A DNA stretch of 64,000 nucleotides from Selenomonas sputigena (GTDB lineage Bacteria; Bacillota; Negativicutes; Selenomonadales; Selenomonadaceae). The translations under genes and the position numbers were made by a program. Positions within the stretch are counted from its first letter, which is position 1. The number at the start of each line of letters is the position of its first letter. Below the pieces are notes generated by a model. That model did no database searches, was not told the DNA's origin, and was given only the letters and a program-made list of their open reading frames with translations. Below are positions 42,579 to 50,302 of this stretch, in pieces. The DNA is taken from the NCBI RefSeq assembly GCF_026015965.1, contig NZ_CP110383.1, positions 1,924,051 through 1,988,050 of the forward strand, given 5' to 3'.

Positions 42579-43601
42579 CTACTCGCATCGTACATCGGCG
42601 AGGGTTTCGCTGCCGCCGAGCCGCCAGAGGCTCACCGCCTCGACGCCGTTTTCCGCCGCGAGCGTGATCCATGCGTTCAGCGTCTCTGCATCCGCATACC
42701 AGACTTCCCCATCGTGCCCGTCCGCCGAGAATGTGAAGTGAAGCGCCGCGCTCTCGGCGTCGCGCTCGGGTGTCCTGCCGTGCTTCTTCGCCAAGGCGGC
42801 CGCCTCCTTCTCCGTAAGGAAACGCGCCTCGCCCTTCTTGAGTCCGAAGAAGCCGTAATCCTGCCACAGGCAGCCGCCCGTTGCAAAGGCCGCCGCTTTC
42901 CTTCCGGGCAGGGCTTCCATCTTCTTCAGCGTCTTTTCGATGAAGTCGCGATCCGCCTTCGGACCCGGGCCGCTGTGCTTGCCGTGGAGGTTGTAGAACA
43001 TCACGACGTACTCGGCTTCTGCGGGAAGCCCCTCAAAAGCCATCGCAGGTTCGAGCACGACGCGAAGCTTCAGGCCGCGCTCTTTCGTGGCCTCGGCGAG
43101 CTTCTGAAGGAAGGCGCGGTAGCGCGTCATGATTTCTTCGTCCTTGCGGAAGTTCTCGTAGTCGAGTTCCACGCCCTCCATGCCGAACTTCTCTGCCGTC
43201 TCCGCCATCCGAAGCGCCTCTTTCTCGATTCCCTCGTCCGTCGCGAGGAGGCGGCGCAGAAGTTCCCTGTCCTTTTCCACATGCTTTTTCCCCATGATGT
43301 CATTCGTGAAGCTCAAGTACCGCTCGACCTTGCGAATGCTGTAGGCGTTTACGAGCGCCTGCACCTCCTGCGGCACATAAAGCTCGTCCTTCTCGTCGTA
43401 GCAAGCGGCGAAAAGGGCGACCTTCGAGAGCTTGCCGCGCATCGCGCGATAATCGGCGTCGCCGGCCGCCGCATCCCAGCGAACGTGCCAGGAGGAAAAC
43501 TCCACGGGCGCGTGCGGCGCACTCTGCAGCGGCTCCGCCTGTGCGCATCCCCCGAGGGAAAGCCCTGCGGCAAGAAACAGTCCCAACATCCACCAACGCA
43601 T
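42579..43601 (-). CDS. GH18-like glycosidase lipoprotein
   Basis: A 340-residue lipoprotein (lipobox LGGC near residue 19). The TIM-barrel of GH18 type is recognised by MEGVELDYENF, corresponding to DGxDxDxE with the catalytic Glu and preceding Asp kept and the first Asp changed to Glu. VEFSSWHVRWD at the N-terminus and VSLWRLGGSE at the C-terminus are like spore YaaH/YdhD-type hydrolases. In PNAG systems a hydrolase domain fused to the deacetylase (PgaB) trims the polymer; here it is a separate gene, which suggests the same role. The ATG follows AGGAGGGG. Confidence 0.85.
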   Translation of the reverse strand: MRWWMLGLFLAAGLSLGGCAQAEPLQSAPHAPVEFSSWHVRWDAAAGDADYRAMRGKLSKVALFAACYDEKDELYVPQEVQALVNAYSIRKVERYLSFTNDIMGKKHVEKDRELLRRLLATDEGIEKEALRMAETAEKFGMEGVELDYENFRKDEEIMTRYRAFLQKLAEATKERGLKLRVVLEPAMAFEGLPAEAEYVVMFYNLHGKHSGPGPKADRDFIEKTLKKMEALPGRKAAAFATGGCLWQDYGFFGLKKGEARFLTEKEAAALAKKHGRTPERDAESAALHFTFSADGHDGEVWYADAETLNAWITLAAENGVEAVSLWRLGGSETLADVRCE

Positions 43602-43628
43602 AAAAACAGCCCCTCCTATACACCACAT

Positions 43629-43657
43629 AGGGCGCGCAAGCTTCTCTCACGCGCCCT
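43629..43657 (-). terminator. GC-rich hairpin between two exopolysaccharide genes
   Basis: AGGGCGCG and CGCGCCCT pair around a 13-base loop with no strong T run. It may attenuate or stabilise the transcript between the deacetylase-like gene and the GH18-like gene. Confidence 0.4.
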
Positions 43658-43673
43658 CTCTTTGGCATACAAA

Positions 43674-46052
43674 TCATACGTATTCGAGGAACCAGCGCAG
43701 GACAGCGTCCCAGATTTCCCCTGCCCTGTGCTTCGCCTTTTCCCATCCCTTGTATTCGCTCGTGTAAAGAACGCGCTCCTCCTTGCTCTCGCGCCCCGTT
43801 TCCGTCAGGACGCGCACCTTCTTGAAGACGCCGTCGTAAACGTCGTCGGCGAGATTGCGCTGACTCCATGCCTCGCCCTGCCAAGAAGCGCCGAGGAAGA
43901 CCGCGCCGCGCTCCGTGCGGGAGACGGCGAGATCCTCAGGGCCCGTATGCCCGTCCACATCGACGCTCAGGCGGTCGCCCGAAAGATGAATCACGAGCCT
44001 GCACTTGCCGCGGCGATGGAAGCTCTCGCTTCCCTCGTAGGGAGCGGCGCCGTCCTCAACGGCAGCGGCGTACGTCTCGCGAACCGCATTCGCGCGTCCC
44101 ATGTACTCGTTGGCTGCGGCGGGCGATGGCGCATAGCGCGCGAAAGCCTCGTTTTCGGTGATTTTCGCCTCCTTGCGCACCTCCTCGACAGAAAGGATCT
44201 TCTCGCCGAGAATCACGGGCAGCTTTTCCCGGTAAAGCTCGCGCTTCGCGCCGCCCGCGATTTCTGTCACAACGAGTTGATCGTTGACGAGTGTGACGCA
44301 GACGGCGTCCGAAAGATCGGCGGAGCTTCTGAGGAAGATCTGCTGCGAGCCGAAGGCGTTGCCCTCAAGCTCCGCTTCAAGGCGGAGGTCGCGCAGATTT
44401 TCGACGTCCGTGAGGCGGGCGAGCGCCTTGCCTTCGGGCAGCGTCGTCAAGATCAGCGTCTCCTCGCGGGCTTCGAGCGCCCCTTCCTTGAGCTCCCAGG
44501 CGCGGCGTCCTTCCTCGCGCCCCTCGACGAAGGATAGGGCGCCGTCCGTATCGTAGTTGATGCGCATGAGCAGGTGATTGATCGGCCAATAGGGCTGCGG
44601 CTGCATGCGCGTGAGATCGTAGAGGCTGCTCGTGCGCTTGTTGAGCACGAAGCCCTCACGGTTGAAGTTCATAGGGAAGGAATCGCGAATCTCGCGCTCG
44701 TTGACGGCGCTAACGCGCGGATTGTTGCCGAAGCGTCCCGTATTCGCGTGCATGAGCACATGCGCCTTGGGCACATAGCCGAGTTCCTCGCCGTAGATTT
44801 CGCGAAGACGCGCGTAGTCGTAGGTGATGCGTCGCTCCATCTGGTGCTCACTCTCCGTCGGCACGCCGTCCTTGTCGCGGATATAGTCCATCAAGTAGTG
44901 ATTGTAGCGGCGGCCGAGACAGCCGCGTACCATATCAAAGCGCAGCGGGTCAAGCTCGCCGAGAAAATCATCGTAGCGATCGAAAACATTGATGTAGGCG
45001 AGACGGTAGCCGTTCGATCCCATCTCCCAGAAGGTCGAGCTTTCCATCTCATGCAAGTCCTTGGGATTCAGGAACTTCGTGTCCTTCTTGGCAAATTTCT
45101 CGGGATACGTCATCATCGTCGCCTTGAAGTTCAAATCCTCCATGATCTCCTGCGCAAAGATCGCCGTGTCGCGCCTCCCGTCCTCGAACATGAGGAAGAG
45201 CGATCGCTCCGGCAACGTCTTTCCCTCACGGTAGTAGTCGAGGACGTCCTGCTGCGAGATGGTCACATAGCCTTGGCTCTTGAGCTCGGCGAGATGGCGG
45301 CGCAGCTCCTCCTTGCCGATGAGCGTCGATGTATCGCCGTTTCGGTCGACGCCGAAGTAGGAAAGGGCGATGAAACCCTTGTCTTGTGCGCCCGCCGCTG
45401 CGGCAGCCGCCGGGTCGTACGTCTTGAACGTGAAAAAAAGCTCCATGAGCACAAAGAGCGCGGCGGCGATGCAGGCGAACTCCAAGGCGGTGCGCATCTT
45501 CTTGCGGCGGTTCTTGCGCCGCGTGAAGGCAGCGTCCGCAAGTGCAGACTGCGCTTTCGGACGCTCGTTCTGCGCTTTCGGCTGCGGCGGCGCCGTTGGC
45601 GGCTGTTCCTGCGCTTTCGGCTTCTGTGGCGGCACTGGCGGCTGCTGTGTTTGCTGCTGCGTTCTCGGCGCGGACTGTGCTGCCGGCTGCCGCTCTTGCT
45701 GGGGCGCAGGCTGCATTGGCGGCTGTGCTGTCGACGGCGGCTGCTCCTGCGACGGCGCGGACTGCATCAACGGCTGTTCCTGCGCTTGCGGCAACGTGGG
45801 CTGCATCGGCGGCTGCACCTGCGGCGATGCAGTAAACGGCACGACGGGAACCCATTGCGGACGTCCCTGCGCATCGGTCACACACATCAGAAACGGCACA
45901 CCCTGCACGTTCGGCATGCCGCTCTGTGTATTCGGCAGCGTACCCTGCACATCCGGCGAAGCGACAGAGTCCTCTGCCGCCTTTTGCACCTGCCGCTCCT
46001 GTGCCTGCGACAATCCTTGCTTCAAGCGCACAAATACACGTTTCTTCTTCAT
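43674..46052 (-). CDS. Membrane-anchored deacetylase-like protein with Pro/Gln-rich cytoplasmic part
   Basis: A 792-residue protein. Residues about 60-165 are Pro/Gln-rich repeats with QPPMQP-type words, followed by a basic RRKNRRKKMR stop and one membrane helix near 190-212 (FACIAAALFVLMELFF). The outer part (about 230-500) resembles a NodB/PgaB deacetylase domain, but TFDDG is MFEDG and the HxxxH site reads EMGSNGYRL, so the zinc ligands are lost. About 500-790 is a beta-rich domain that may bind sugar. The N-terminus is inside and the rest is periplasmic. It overlaps the synthase gene by four bases (ATGA), hinting at a stoichiometric partner, perhaps a PgaD- or BcsB-like accessory. Confidence 0.8.
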   Translation of the reverse strand: MKKKRVFVRLKQGLSQAQERQVQKAAEDSVASPDVQGTLPNTQSGMPNVQGVPFLMCVTDAQGRPQWVPVVPFTASPQVQPPMQPTLPQAQEQPLMQSAPSQEQPPSTAQPPMQPAPQQERQPAAQSAPRTQQQTQQPPVPPQKPKAQEQPPTAPPQPKAQNERPKAQSALADAAFTRRKNRRKKMRTALEFACIAAALFVLMELFFTFKTYDPAAAAAAGAQDKGFIALSYFGVDRNGDTSTLIGKEELRRHLAELKSQGYVTISQQDVLDYYREGKTLPERSLFLMFEDGRRDTAIFAQEIMEDLNFKATMMTYPEKFAKKDTKFLNPKDLHEMESSTFWEMGSNGYRLAYINVFDRYDDFLGELDPLRFDMVRGCLGRRYNHYLMDYIRDKDGVPTESEHQMERRITYDYARLREIYGEELGYVPKAHVLMHANTGRFGNNPRVSAVNEREIRDSFPMNFNREGFVLNKRTSSLYDLTRMQPQPYWPINHLLMRINYDTDGALSFVEGREEGRRAWELKEGALEAREETLILTTLPEGKALARLTDVENLRDLRLEAELEGNAFGSQQIFLRSSADLSDAVCVTLVNDQLVVTEIAGGAKRELYREKLPVILGEKILSVEEVRKEAKITENEAFARYAPSPAAANEYMGRANAVRETYAAAVEDGAAPYEGSESFHRRGKCRLVIHLSGDRLSVDVDGHTGPEDLAVSRTERGAVFLGASWQGEAWSQRNLADDVYDGVFKKVRVLTETGRESKEERVLYTSEYKGWEKAKHRAGEIWDAVLRWFLEYV
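45590..45830 (-). repeat. Low-complexity region encoding Pro/Gln repeats
   Basis: Imperfect tandem codons for PPMQPAPQQ- and QSAPSQEQ-type words in the deacetylase-like protein. This is a coding repeat, likely a flexible cytoplasmic tail. Confidence 0.6.
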
Positions 46053-47977
46053 GCTGCCCTCTCCGCCGCCTTGTCGAGTATGACGCGGCCATCCTTCTCC
46101 TTGTTCTTTTTCTTATTCAGCGCAGCGATGTCGGCGAGCGTCATGCGCGTACCCCACGTCGTCTTCCAGAATGTGACCCAGGCGACAGGCATCTGCCACA
46201 GGAGCACAGCTTCATAGTAGATGCAGAACCACATGGCATAGATCCACGTCGTACTGCGCCGGATGAGAAGCTGCGCCATGCTCATGAGGAGCGCCATCAT
46301 CAGCATGCCAACGACGAAGCTCACGGGGAAGACCCGATGCATGATCGGTACGTAGAGGAGGTTGTAGATGACGACGACGGGCGCGGCGATGGGCACGAGA
46401 ACGCCCATGTAGAAGCCGAGCGACATGAAAGGCTCCTTCTTCCACATGAAGCGGCTCGCGATCAGAGACTCGCGCAGCCAAGAGCGCTTCCAGCGCATCT
46501 GCTGGCGCAAAAACACGGAATAGGAGCGCGGCACGATCGTCATGCAGACGGCGGAATCCTGATACGTCGTGCGATTGTGGCGCAGGATGAAATTCGTCAT
46601 GCTGCGGTCGTCGCCAAACGTCGCCTTCTGTCCAAGAAAGCGCTGATTGAGCCACGCGTCCATGTATTTCAAAACGAGATCCTTGCGGTAGCAAGACAGA
46701 GGCCCCGAGAGGCAGGTCGCCGCATCGAAGTACCCCTCCGCCGCCTTCATGACGCGGAAGGCGATGGAGTAGCGCACCGCCTGCATCTTCGTCAGGGCGT
46801 TCGTGTATGTGTTCGCAACGTCCGTGCGCCCCGATACGCCGCCCATCTCCTCGTCCTTGAAGGGCTGCACGATGTTGCGGATGGCGAAGGGATCGAGGAA
46901 GCTGTCCGAATCCACGAAGACGAGCAGCTCGTGCTTCGCCTCCTTCGCGCCGCGCGCCATGGCGTCGCGCTTGCCCAGATTCTGCGGCTGCTGCAGGAAG
47001 CGGATGCGCTCAAAGACGCGGTAGGCGCTGTCATTCGTATCCGCCGCCTTCAGCTCGGCGATCATCTCCTGCACGCGCTCGGCGGATCGGTCGTTGGAAC
47101 AGTCGTCGACGACGATGACTTCGAGCTTGTCCACGGGATAGTCCTGGTTGATGCAGCTGTGGATCGTGCGCTGAATCCATTCCTCCTCATCGAAGCACGG
47201 AATGATGATCGTCACGCCGGGCGTATAGTCGGGATCGATGGGCACGGGGCGGTAGAACATCGCAAACAGGTAGCGCGTCAGAAGGAACGTCGCGGCAATG
47301 ATGCTGTAGAGATAAAGCCAGCGGTTGAACTTGAAATAGATGACGGATTCAGCTCGCATGAGCACGATGATGAGCGTGATGACGGCGAGGAAGAAGATCG
47401 CCAGCGTGAACATGTAGCCCTGCCTGCGTGCGGTGGCGTACTGAGCGAGCGACTTCTTGAACTCGATGCCGTAGAGCTTCTCCTCCTGCCCGAAGCTGCG
47501 CACGACCGTCGCCGGCAGCTTCTTCACCTTCATCTCGTAGCCCTCGGGCATAGTGCCCGGCTCGATCTCGAAGGTCAGCTTTACCTCGCCCGAAAGATCC
47601 GCCCCGCACGCATCCTTTTCCAACCGCACGAGGATGCCTGTCGTCGAGATGTCCACGGCGCGCGCCGCAAGCGTCCCCGCCGCCCCCTCGATCTTCACGG
47701 GATAGTCGACGAGATAGCGCTGCCCGTTCTTCGCATCCTGCTCATAGAGAACGTAGTCGTCGGACTCCATGGCGGCGGACGCGCCGCGCCGGCTGCGGTT
47801 GCTGCGATGTCCCGTCGCGTCCGGCACATGCGAGAGCAGACGGCGGTCCTCCTTCACCGTGTAGAGAACCTCGTCTTCTTGAGCCGCGCCTGTCGCCCGA
47901 TTCACCCTTGCGCCGCGTTCGGCAGCATCCATATCTTTTCCAGCGCCGTCTGCGGACGCATATCCCTCGTTTGCCAT
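46049..47977 (-). CDS. PilZ-GT2 polysaccharide synthase
   Basis: A 642-residue processive glycosyltransferase. Residues about 75-185 resemble a PilZ domain: the VDISTTG motif fits (D/N)xSxxG, but the RxxxR part is QRYLVD, so the second Arg is missing. Two helices follow (about 190-260), then the GT2 domain with VVVDDCSND, FVDSDSF, TFGDDRSMT and QQMRWKRSW (the QxxRW of cellulose, hyaluronan and PNAG synthases), then about four helices. It should polymerise and export a beta-linked glycan across the inner membrane. PilZ domains usually bind c-di-GMP; whether this one can is open. First of two translationally coupled genes. Confidence 0.9.
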   Translation of the reverse strand: MANEGYASADGAGKDMDAAERGARVNRATGAAQEDEVLYTVKEDRRLLSHVPDATGHRSNRSRRGASAAMESDDYVLYEQDAKNGQRYLVDYPVKIEGAAGTLAARAVDISTTGILVRLEKDACGADLSGEVKLTFEIEPGTMPEGYEMKVKKLPATVVRSFGQEEKLYGIEFKKSLAQYATARRQGYMFTLAIFFLAVITLIIVLMRAESVIYFKFNRWLYLYSIIAATFLLTRYLFAMFYRPVPIDPDYTPGVTIIIPCFDEEEWIQRTIHSCINQDYPVDKLEVIVVDDCSNDRSAERVQEMIAELKAADTNDSAYRVFERIRFLQQPQNLGKRDAMARGAKEAKHELLVFVDSDSFLDPFAIRNIVQPFKDEEMGGVSGRTDVANTYTNALTKMQAVRYSIAFRVMKAAEGYFDAATCLSGPLSCYRKDLVLKYMDAWLNQRFLGQKATFGDDRSMTNFILRHNRTTYQDSAVCMTIVPRSYSVFLRQQMRWKRSWLRESLIASRFMWKKEPFMSLGFYMGVLVPIAAPVVVIYNLLYVPIMHRVFPVSFVVGMLMMALLMSMAQLLIRRSTTWIYAMWFCIYYEAVLLWQMPVAWVTFWKTTWGTRMTLADIAALNKKKNKEKDGRVILDKAAERAA

Positions 47978-47985
47978 TTCTTCAC

Positions 47986-48918
47986 CTACTTGCCTTGCAC
48001 TGCCGCCGATGGCGCGGCGGGAACGTATCGAATTTTACGAAAATCATGAATATTGCCCGGCGTCTTTCCCGTGCTCTCCAGCGCCGTCAGCAGCCAGTCC
48101 AGTTCGTCGGCAGCGTCGACAGGCGCAGCCTTGCGTTCCCCGGCGGACTTGTCCTCCACGGTCGGCTGCTTGTCCACGGCCGGCCGCGCATCCTCGACGG
48201 CCACATCCTGCGCGGGGGCTTCGACGGGCACGGCGATGTCAATCGCGATGATGCTGCCCGCAGGCACCGTCGCCGCATAGGCGGCCGCGCCCGCCTCGTC
48301 CTTGAGCCAGCCCGGCGCGTAATGCGCGCTCTCCTTCACGGCGCACTCGACGCCTGCGGCGCGCAAGGCGCGCAGAAGCTCCTCGTCATAGACGGTGCGC
48401 GGCGAGCGAAAAAGTTTCGGCGGCGCGACGGCAAGAACCTCGACGACCCTCTGCGTGCGGCAGATCTCGGCGAGCAGGCGCTCCTGCGGCAATTCTTGTG
48501 CCGCCGCGACCCCCACGAAGGTGTAGTTGCCGATCTCCTGTCCCGCCTCGCGAATGAGCTTGATCGTCTCCGGCTGGTTCGCCGCGTTCTGCCCTTCGAC
48601 GAAGAACACGGCGCTCGCGCCATGCTTCTTCAGGACGTCGAGCAAACGCGCCGTCGTCGTGCGCTCGGGCAATCCGTCGATGACGATGGCGACATGAGGC
48701 TTCTCATCCCTCGTCACGATTTCCGCTGGCTCTACGCCTTCCTGCAGCTGCTCCTTGGCCGCTGCAATCTCCTCAGTCGCCTCATAAAGACTGCCAAGAT
48801 CGGTGATTTCCGCCTGCGCGTTCTTCGTGCCAATCACATGATCACGGAAGACGACGAGAGCGCCCGCGACGATCAATATGCCCGCTATGGCGAGAAGCCC
48901 CATCTTTTTCAGGCTCAT
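47986..48918 (-). CDS. YibQ-like divergent polysaccharide deacetylase family protein
   Basis: A 310-residue protein with one N-terminal membrane helix (MGLLAIAGILIVAGALVVF) and a periplasmic NodB-fold domain of the divergent YibQ/DUF610 group. HVAIVIDGLPERT stands in place of TFDDG with one Asp kept; IGNYTFVG stands for the GSHT site with Tyr in place of His; LFRSPRTVYD replaces RxPxG. Catalysis by the usual zinc mechanism is doubtful. The C-terminal 70 residues are Ala/Pro/Asp-rich. It lies eight bases before the synthase gene. Confidence 0.8.
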   Translation of the reverse strand: MSLKKMGLLAIAGILIVAGALVVFRDHVIGTKNAQAEITDLGSLYEATEEIAAAKEQLQEGVEPAEIVTRDEKPHVAIVIDGLPERTTTARLLDVLKKHGASAVFFVEGQNAANQPETIKLIREAGQEIGNYTFVGVAAAQELPQERLLAEICRTQRVVEVLAVAPPKLFRSPRTVYDEELLRALRAAGVECAVKESAHYAPGWLKDEAGAAAYAATVPAGSIIAIDIAVPVEAPAQDVAVEDARPAVDKQPTVEDKSAGERKAAPVDAADELDWLLTALESTGKTPGNIHDFRKIRYVPAAPSAAVQGK

Positions 48919-48965
48919 GCTCCGCCCCCTTCCTCAAAAATCCGCTTACAAAGCTCACCCCAAAC

Positions 48966-50267
48966 TCAAAGACGCCAATAGCGGAAGCCCTCGCGCTCCG
49001 CTTCTTCGCGCGAGTACATCCCCTTCACGTCGACGAGCAGATGCGGCCCATCCGCGCGGCACATCACACGCAGTTCCTCCCACGACAGACGGGCGAAGGC
49101 TTCATGCGTCACGAGAAATACGAGAGCGTCCGCGTCCTGCACATCGTGCAGCGATTTCAGGCTGAAGCCGTATTCCACGCGGAAAGCTGCCGCATCGACC
49201 TCGGGATCGACGGCGGCGAGCGTCAGATCGTACTCCTGCAAGATGCGATATACGTCGGCGGCGCGCGAATTGCGCATGTCGGGGCAGTTCTCCTTGAACG
49301 CCATGCCGAAAAGATGGACGCGCGCCTTGGCGAGATCAATCTTTGCACGCACAAGCTCGCGCACGACGGCATGGGCGACGAAGCCGCTCATGTCGTCATT
49401 GATGCGCCGCCCCGTCGAGATGAGCGGCGAATAATAGCCGAGATTCTGCGCCTGATAGATGAAGTAGTACGGATCGACGCCGATGCAGTGACCGCCGACG
49501 AGTCCCGGACGGAAGCCCAGCGCATTCCACTTCGTATCCATCGCATCCGCCACAGCCGAAGTGTCGATGTCCATGCGGTGAAAGACGAGAGCTAGCTCGT
49601 TCATAAAGGCGATGTTGATGTCGCGCTGCGCGTTCTCCGCGACCTTCGCCGCCTCCGCCACGCGAATCGACGGCGCACGATGCAGCGTCTCGACGACCGT
49701 GCCGTAAACTCCGGCGATCGTTTCAAGCGTCTCTTCGTCCATGCCCGAAACGATCTTGACGATGTTCTCCAAGCGATGCACCTTGTCGCCGGGATTGATG
49801 CGCTCAGGCGAATAGCCGATCTTGAACTCGCCGCGCCGCATGCCCGATTCCCTTTCCAGTATGGTGCAGCAGATGTCCTCCGTCACGCCCGGGTACACGG
49901 TAGACTCGTAGACGACGATGCTGCCCGGCTGCAGATGCCTGCCAATGACGCGCGTCGCCTTCTTCAGCGGCTTGAGATTGGGCGTCTTGTCGCCCTTGAT
50001 CGGCGTCGGCACAGCGACGACGATGAACGACGCCATGCGCAGACGCGCCGCATCCGCCGTAAAGTCGATGCGCTCCGCCGCGCCTTCTTCCGCGGCAAGC
50101 TCGCCCATCGGATCTTTGCCCGCGCGGCAGTCCGCGATCTTCTCCTCGTCGCTGTCATAGCCGATGACGCTGAAATGCCTCGAAAACGCCACGGCGAGCG
50201 GCAGCCCGACATAGCCCAGTCCCACGACGGCGATCTTCGCCCTGCCATCGTGCAAAAGCTCCAACAT
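48966..50267 (-). CDS. UDP-N-acetyl-hexosamine 6-dehydrogenase (TviB/WbpO-like nucleotide-sugar dehydrogenase)
   Basis: A 433-residue NAD enzyme that oxidises a UDP-hexosamine at C6 to the uronic acid. The loop VVGLGYVGLPLAVAFS, the motif YESTVYPGVTED, YSPERINPGDK and the catalytic cysteine in LVGGHCIGVDPYYF are typical. YSPERINPGDK favours the UDP-GlcNAc/GalNAc group over UDP-glucose dehydrogenase. It probably supplies an acidic building block to the synthase. The ATG follows GGAGGCAAACGC. It lies between the outer-membrane protein gene and the YibQ-like gene. Confidence 0.9.
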   Translation of the reverse strand: MLELLHDGRAKIAVVGLGYVGLPLAVAFSRHFSVIGYDSDEEKIADCRAGKDPMGELAAEEGAAERIDFTADAARLRMASFIVVAVPTPIKGDKTPNLKPLKKATRVIGRHLQPGSIVVYESTVYPGVTEDICCTILERESGMRRGEFKIGYSPERINPGDKVHRLENIVKIVSGMDEETLETIAGVYGTVVETLHRAPSIRVAEAAKVAENAQRDINIAFMNELALVFHRMDIDTSAVADAMDTKWNALGFRPGLVGGHCIGVDPYYFIYQAQNLGYYSPLISTGRRINDDMSGFVAHAVVRELVRAKIDLAKARVHLFGMAFKENCPDMRNSRAADVYRILQEYDLTLAAVDPEVDAAAFRVEYGFSLKSLHDVQDADALVFLVTHEAFARLSWEELRVMCRADGPHLLVDVKGMYSREEAEREGFRYWRL

Positions 50268-50302
50268 GCGTTTGCCTCCTTCTTTCCGCACTGCGTACTT
50301 GT

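Noticed and set aside
42282-44537. 751-codon open frame on the plus strand
   Set aside because: Antisense to two exopolysaccharide genes with clear NodB and GH18 motifs; no ribosome site and no domain.
45926-48049. 707-codon open frame on the plus strand
   Set aside because: Antisense to the GT2 synthase; rich in Arg, His and Glu as expected for a shadow frame.
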